Assembly: GCA_003522805.1 (NCBI GenBank)
Contig: DPIB01000009.1
Location: 1 to 14,114 of the forward strand
Direction of reading: 5' to 3'
Origin: Fervidobacterium sp.
GTDB lineage: Bacteria; Thermotogota; Thermotogae; Thermotogales; Fervidobacteriaceae
DNA length: 14,114 bases
The position numbers and the translations under genes are program-made. The first letter of the stretch is position 1; each line of letters opens with the position of its first letter. Positions 12,306 to 14,114 of this stretch are shown here, piece after piece. The notes beneath the pieces were generated by a model, which saw nothing but the letters and a program-made list of their open reading frames with translations, was not told where the DNA came from and did no database searches.

Positions 12306-14114
12306 GTGAAAAACGATGTATTGAAGTTTCTTTCAGAGAACTTGAATAGTGTTAGTAAGCCTGGAAGGTATATCGGTGGAGAGTATAACAGTGTTGTGAA
12401 AGATGGAAAAAACCTGCTTCGATTGGCTTTGGCGTTCCCGGATGTATATGAAGTTGGAATGTCGCACTACGGTTTGGACATACTCTATTGGTTAGCCAAT
12501 GATCTTGACTTTACTTATGCTGAACGTGTATTTCTGCCTTGGCCTGATATGGTGCAATTGATGGAAGATAGAAACATTCCACTCTTCACGTTGGAAACGA
12601 AGACACCTATTTATGAGATGGACGCAGTGGGTATTTCGATAGAATACGAACTCTCTTACACGAACGTGTTGAAGTTACTAGAACTTTCGAAGATACCTAT
12701 TAGATGTTATGACCGAGGTGATGATGTTCCAATTGTTATCGCAGGTGGACCGGTTACTTACAATTGTGAAGCCATCGCAGAAGCATTCGATGCGATTTAC
12801 CTAGGCGACGGGGAAGTTAATTTTACTAATATGCTTAAGGTGATTCATGAAACGAAAGGTATGAAACGCGAAGAAAGGTTGAATGAACTACTGAAAATAA
12901 ATGGGGTATATATTCCGATGTTTTATGAACAATTCGGGAGGCAGATCTTACCGAAGTACGATCATGCCCCAACGTTGATCAAGCGAAATATACTCACAGA
13001 TTTGAACAGTGCAAGGATACCTCCTAAGAAAGTCATCGCACATGTGGAAAGTGTGCATGATAGAGCCGTCGTTGAGATCAGCCGTGGATGTACTCGGGGT
13101 TGTAGATTCTGCCAGGCAGGGTATGTTTACAGACCAGTGCGTGAGAGAAGTTCGGATGAGATCGTAGCATCTGTGAAGGAATTGATCACAAGTACGGGCT
13201 ACAGCGAGCTTTCACTCCTTTCACTTTCTTCCCTAGACCATTCACAGATTGGCGAGATTATAGATAAGCTTTTACCGTATGCGAAGGAGAACATGATCTC
13301 GATTTCTATACCATCGACACGTGTTGATGCATTCAACATAAAGGTTGCAAATAGTATTGCAGAAGTCAGGAAAACAGGACTAACGTTTGCACCAGAGGCG
13401 GGTAGTCAAAAACTTAGGGATGCTATCAACAAAAGAATAACTTATGAAGACATAATCGATACTGCCAAGGAATCCAGAGATGCAGGTTGGCAAAGGATAA
13501 AGTTGTACTTTATGGTCGGATTTCCCGATGAGACGCAGGATGATATACAGCAAATAGGCGAGCTTATAAAGGCGATTAAAAAGTTGGGTTTCTCGAATGT
13601 GACTGCATCGGTAAATATGCTCATTCCTAAGCCGCACACTGCCTTCCAATTTGCGAGGTTGCAGTCACCTGAGTATATGAGTTCTGTAAGAAAGATATTG
13701 GGCCCTTATAGGAATTTTGCAAAAATTGATATTAACGATGGTAAGAAGAGTTTCGTTGAAGGAATTCTTTCGCGCGGTGATAGAAGGCTCTTTCCTGTAA
13801 TTGAAAAAGCATATAAAATGGGATATTATGATGAGTGGGGAGAGTATTTTGTTTATGAAAAATGGGAGAATCTGTTTAATGAGATCGATATATCACAGTA
13901 TATTGGACCATACGTGCCAGATGACAATTTTCCATGGGATCATCTGGATAGCGGTGTAGACAAGGCATTCTTGTGGGATGAGTACCAGAATTTCAAAGAT
14001 GAAATTACTACGAAAGATTGCCGTGATGGATGCACTCTCTGTGGTATATGCGTCGCATATGGTGTGAGAAACGTTATAATGGGGGAATATCGGTCAACTA
14101 CCCACGGCCTATAG
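12306..14114 (+). CDS. B12-binding radical SAM protein, TIGR03960 type
   Basis: A 602-aa protein from GTG 12306 with a cobalamin-binding-like N-terminal half (ALAFPDVYEVGMSHYGLDILYW; VIAGGPVTYN; YLGDGEVNF) and a radical SAM core. The cluster motif is CTRGCRFC (Cys262, 266, 269), followed by SIPSTRVDAF, LTFAPEAGSQKLRDAINK and a MVGFPDET strand. The C-terminus has a further cysteine set, CRDGCTLCGIC (Cys572, 576, 579, 582), which could hold a second iron-sulfur cluster or zinc. These match the widespread family TIGR03960, whose function is not known. It is often followed by a TIGR03936/DUF2344 gene and ribosomal-protein or RNase E/G genes; whether that holds here lies beyond the window. The stop codon is the last three bases shown, so the gene is complete. 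Confidence 0.92.
   Translation: MKNDVLKFLSENLNSVSKPGRYIGGEYNSVVKDGKNLLRLALAFPDVYEVGMSHYGLDILYWLANDLDFTYAERVFLPWPDMVQLMEDRNIPLFTLETKTPIYEMDAVGISIEYELSYTNVLKLLELSKIPIRCYDRGDDVPIVIAGGPVTYNCEAIAEAFDAIYLGDGEVNFTNMLKVIHETKGMKREERLNELLKINGVYIPMFYEQFGRQILPKYDHAPTLIKRNILTDLNSARIPPKKVIAHVESVHDRAVVEISRGCTRGCRFCQAGYVYRPVRERSSDEIVASVKELITSTGYSELSLLSLSSLDHSQIGEIIDKLLPYAKENMISISIPSTRVDAFNIKVANSIAEVRKTGLTFAPEAGSQKLRDAINKRITYEDIIDTAKESRDAGWQRIKLYFMVGFPDETQDDIQQIGELIKAIKKLGFSNVTASVNMLIPKPHTAFQFARLQSPEYMSSVRKILGPYRNFAKIDINDGKKSFVEGILSRGDRRLFPVIEKAYKMGYYDEWGEYFVYEKWENLFNEIDISQYIGPYVPDDNFPWDHLDSGVDKAFLWDEYQNFKDEITTKDCRDGCTLCGICVAYGVRNVIMGEYRSTTHGL

Noticed and set aside
1..14114. tRNA, rRNA, CRISPR array, insertion sequence, riboswitch or attachment site
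   Set aside because: Gaps are short (all under 300 nt) and none shows the needed structure; no transposase or phage gene was found.

Overview
The window reads as a chromosomal housekeeping segment from a thermophilic bacterium of the Thermotogae, most likely near Fervidobacterium/Thermosipho. This is inferred from protein character (a short DnaE-type polymerase, a Thermotoga-like YbeY and 7TM-HD protein), moderate AT-richness, many AGA/AGG/ATA codons, strong purine-rich Shine-Dalgarno sites and frequent GTG starts. The genus is a guess from sequence feel, not a search result. No rRNA, tRNA, CRISPR array, insertion sequence or phage gene was seen.

Layout. (1) 150-887 (+): a stand-alone metallo-beta-lactamase-fold hydrolase. 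(2) 3989 down to 1005 (-): an operon of phoH, a 7TM-HD (PgpH-like) phosphohydrolase and ybeY, read from an extended -10 promoter at about 4055-4063. phoH and the HD gene overlap by ATGA. This trio is a known conserved neighbourhood linking RNA/ribosome maturation (YbeY, PhoH) with likely cyclic-di-AMP turnover. (3) 4259-10117 (+): rpe, a compact dnaE-type polymerase with a degenerate PHP domain, an AmmeMemoRadiSam-type radical SAM enzyme (amrS-like), apbE (translationally coupled to it by ATGA) and a YbaB/EbfC nucleoid protein. It is closed by a strong intrinsic terminator at 10168-10200. (4) 10342-14114 (+): a rhomboid protease, a secreted protein of unknown function and a TIGR03960-type B12-binding radical SAM protein. 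The set has an extended -10 promoter at 10274-10282, preceded by four degenerate 12-nt tandem repeats. The last gene ends exactly at the window edge.

Several of the longest possible reading frames start too far upstream. Shine-Dalgarno sites place the real starts of phoH (GTG 3989), ybeY (GTG 1541), amrS (ATG 7676), apbE (ATG 8686), ybaB (ATG 9752), the secreted protein (ATG 11084) and the last radical SAM gene (GTG 12306) further in. For phoH this is reinforced by a promoter lying directly over the longer start.

No clearly new multi-gene system is visible. The most unusual items are the 12-nt tandem repeat and overlapping small frame between terminator and promoter, the acidic insertion in YbeY, the 7TM-HD protein lacking its extracellular domain, the DnaE with a dead PHP site, the AmrS-ApbE coupling, and the unknown secreted protein between a rhomboid protease and a radical SAM gene.
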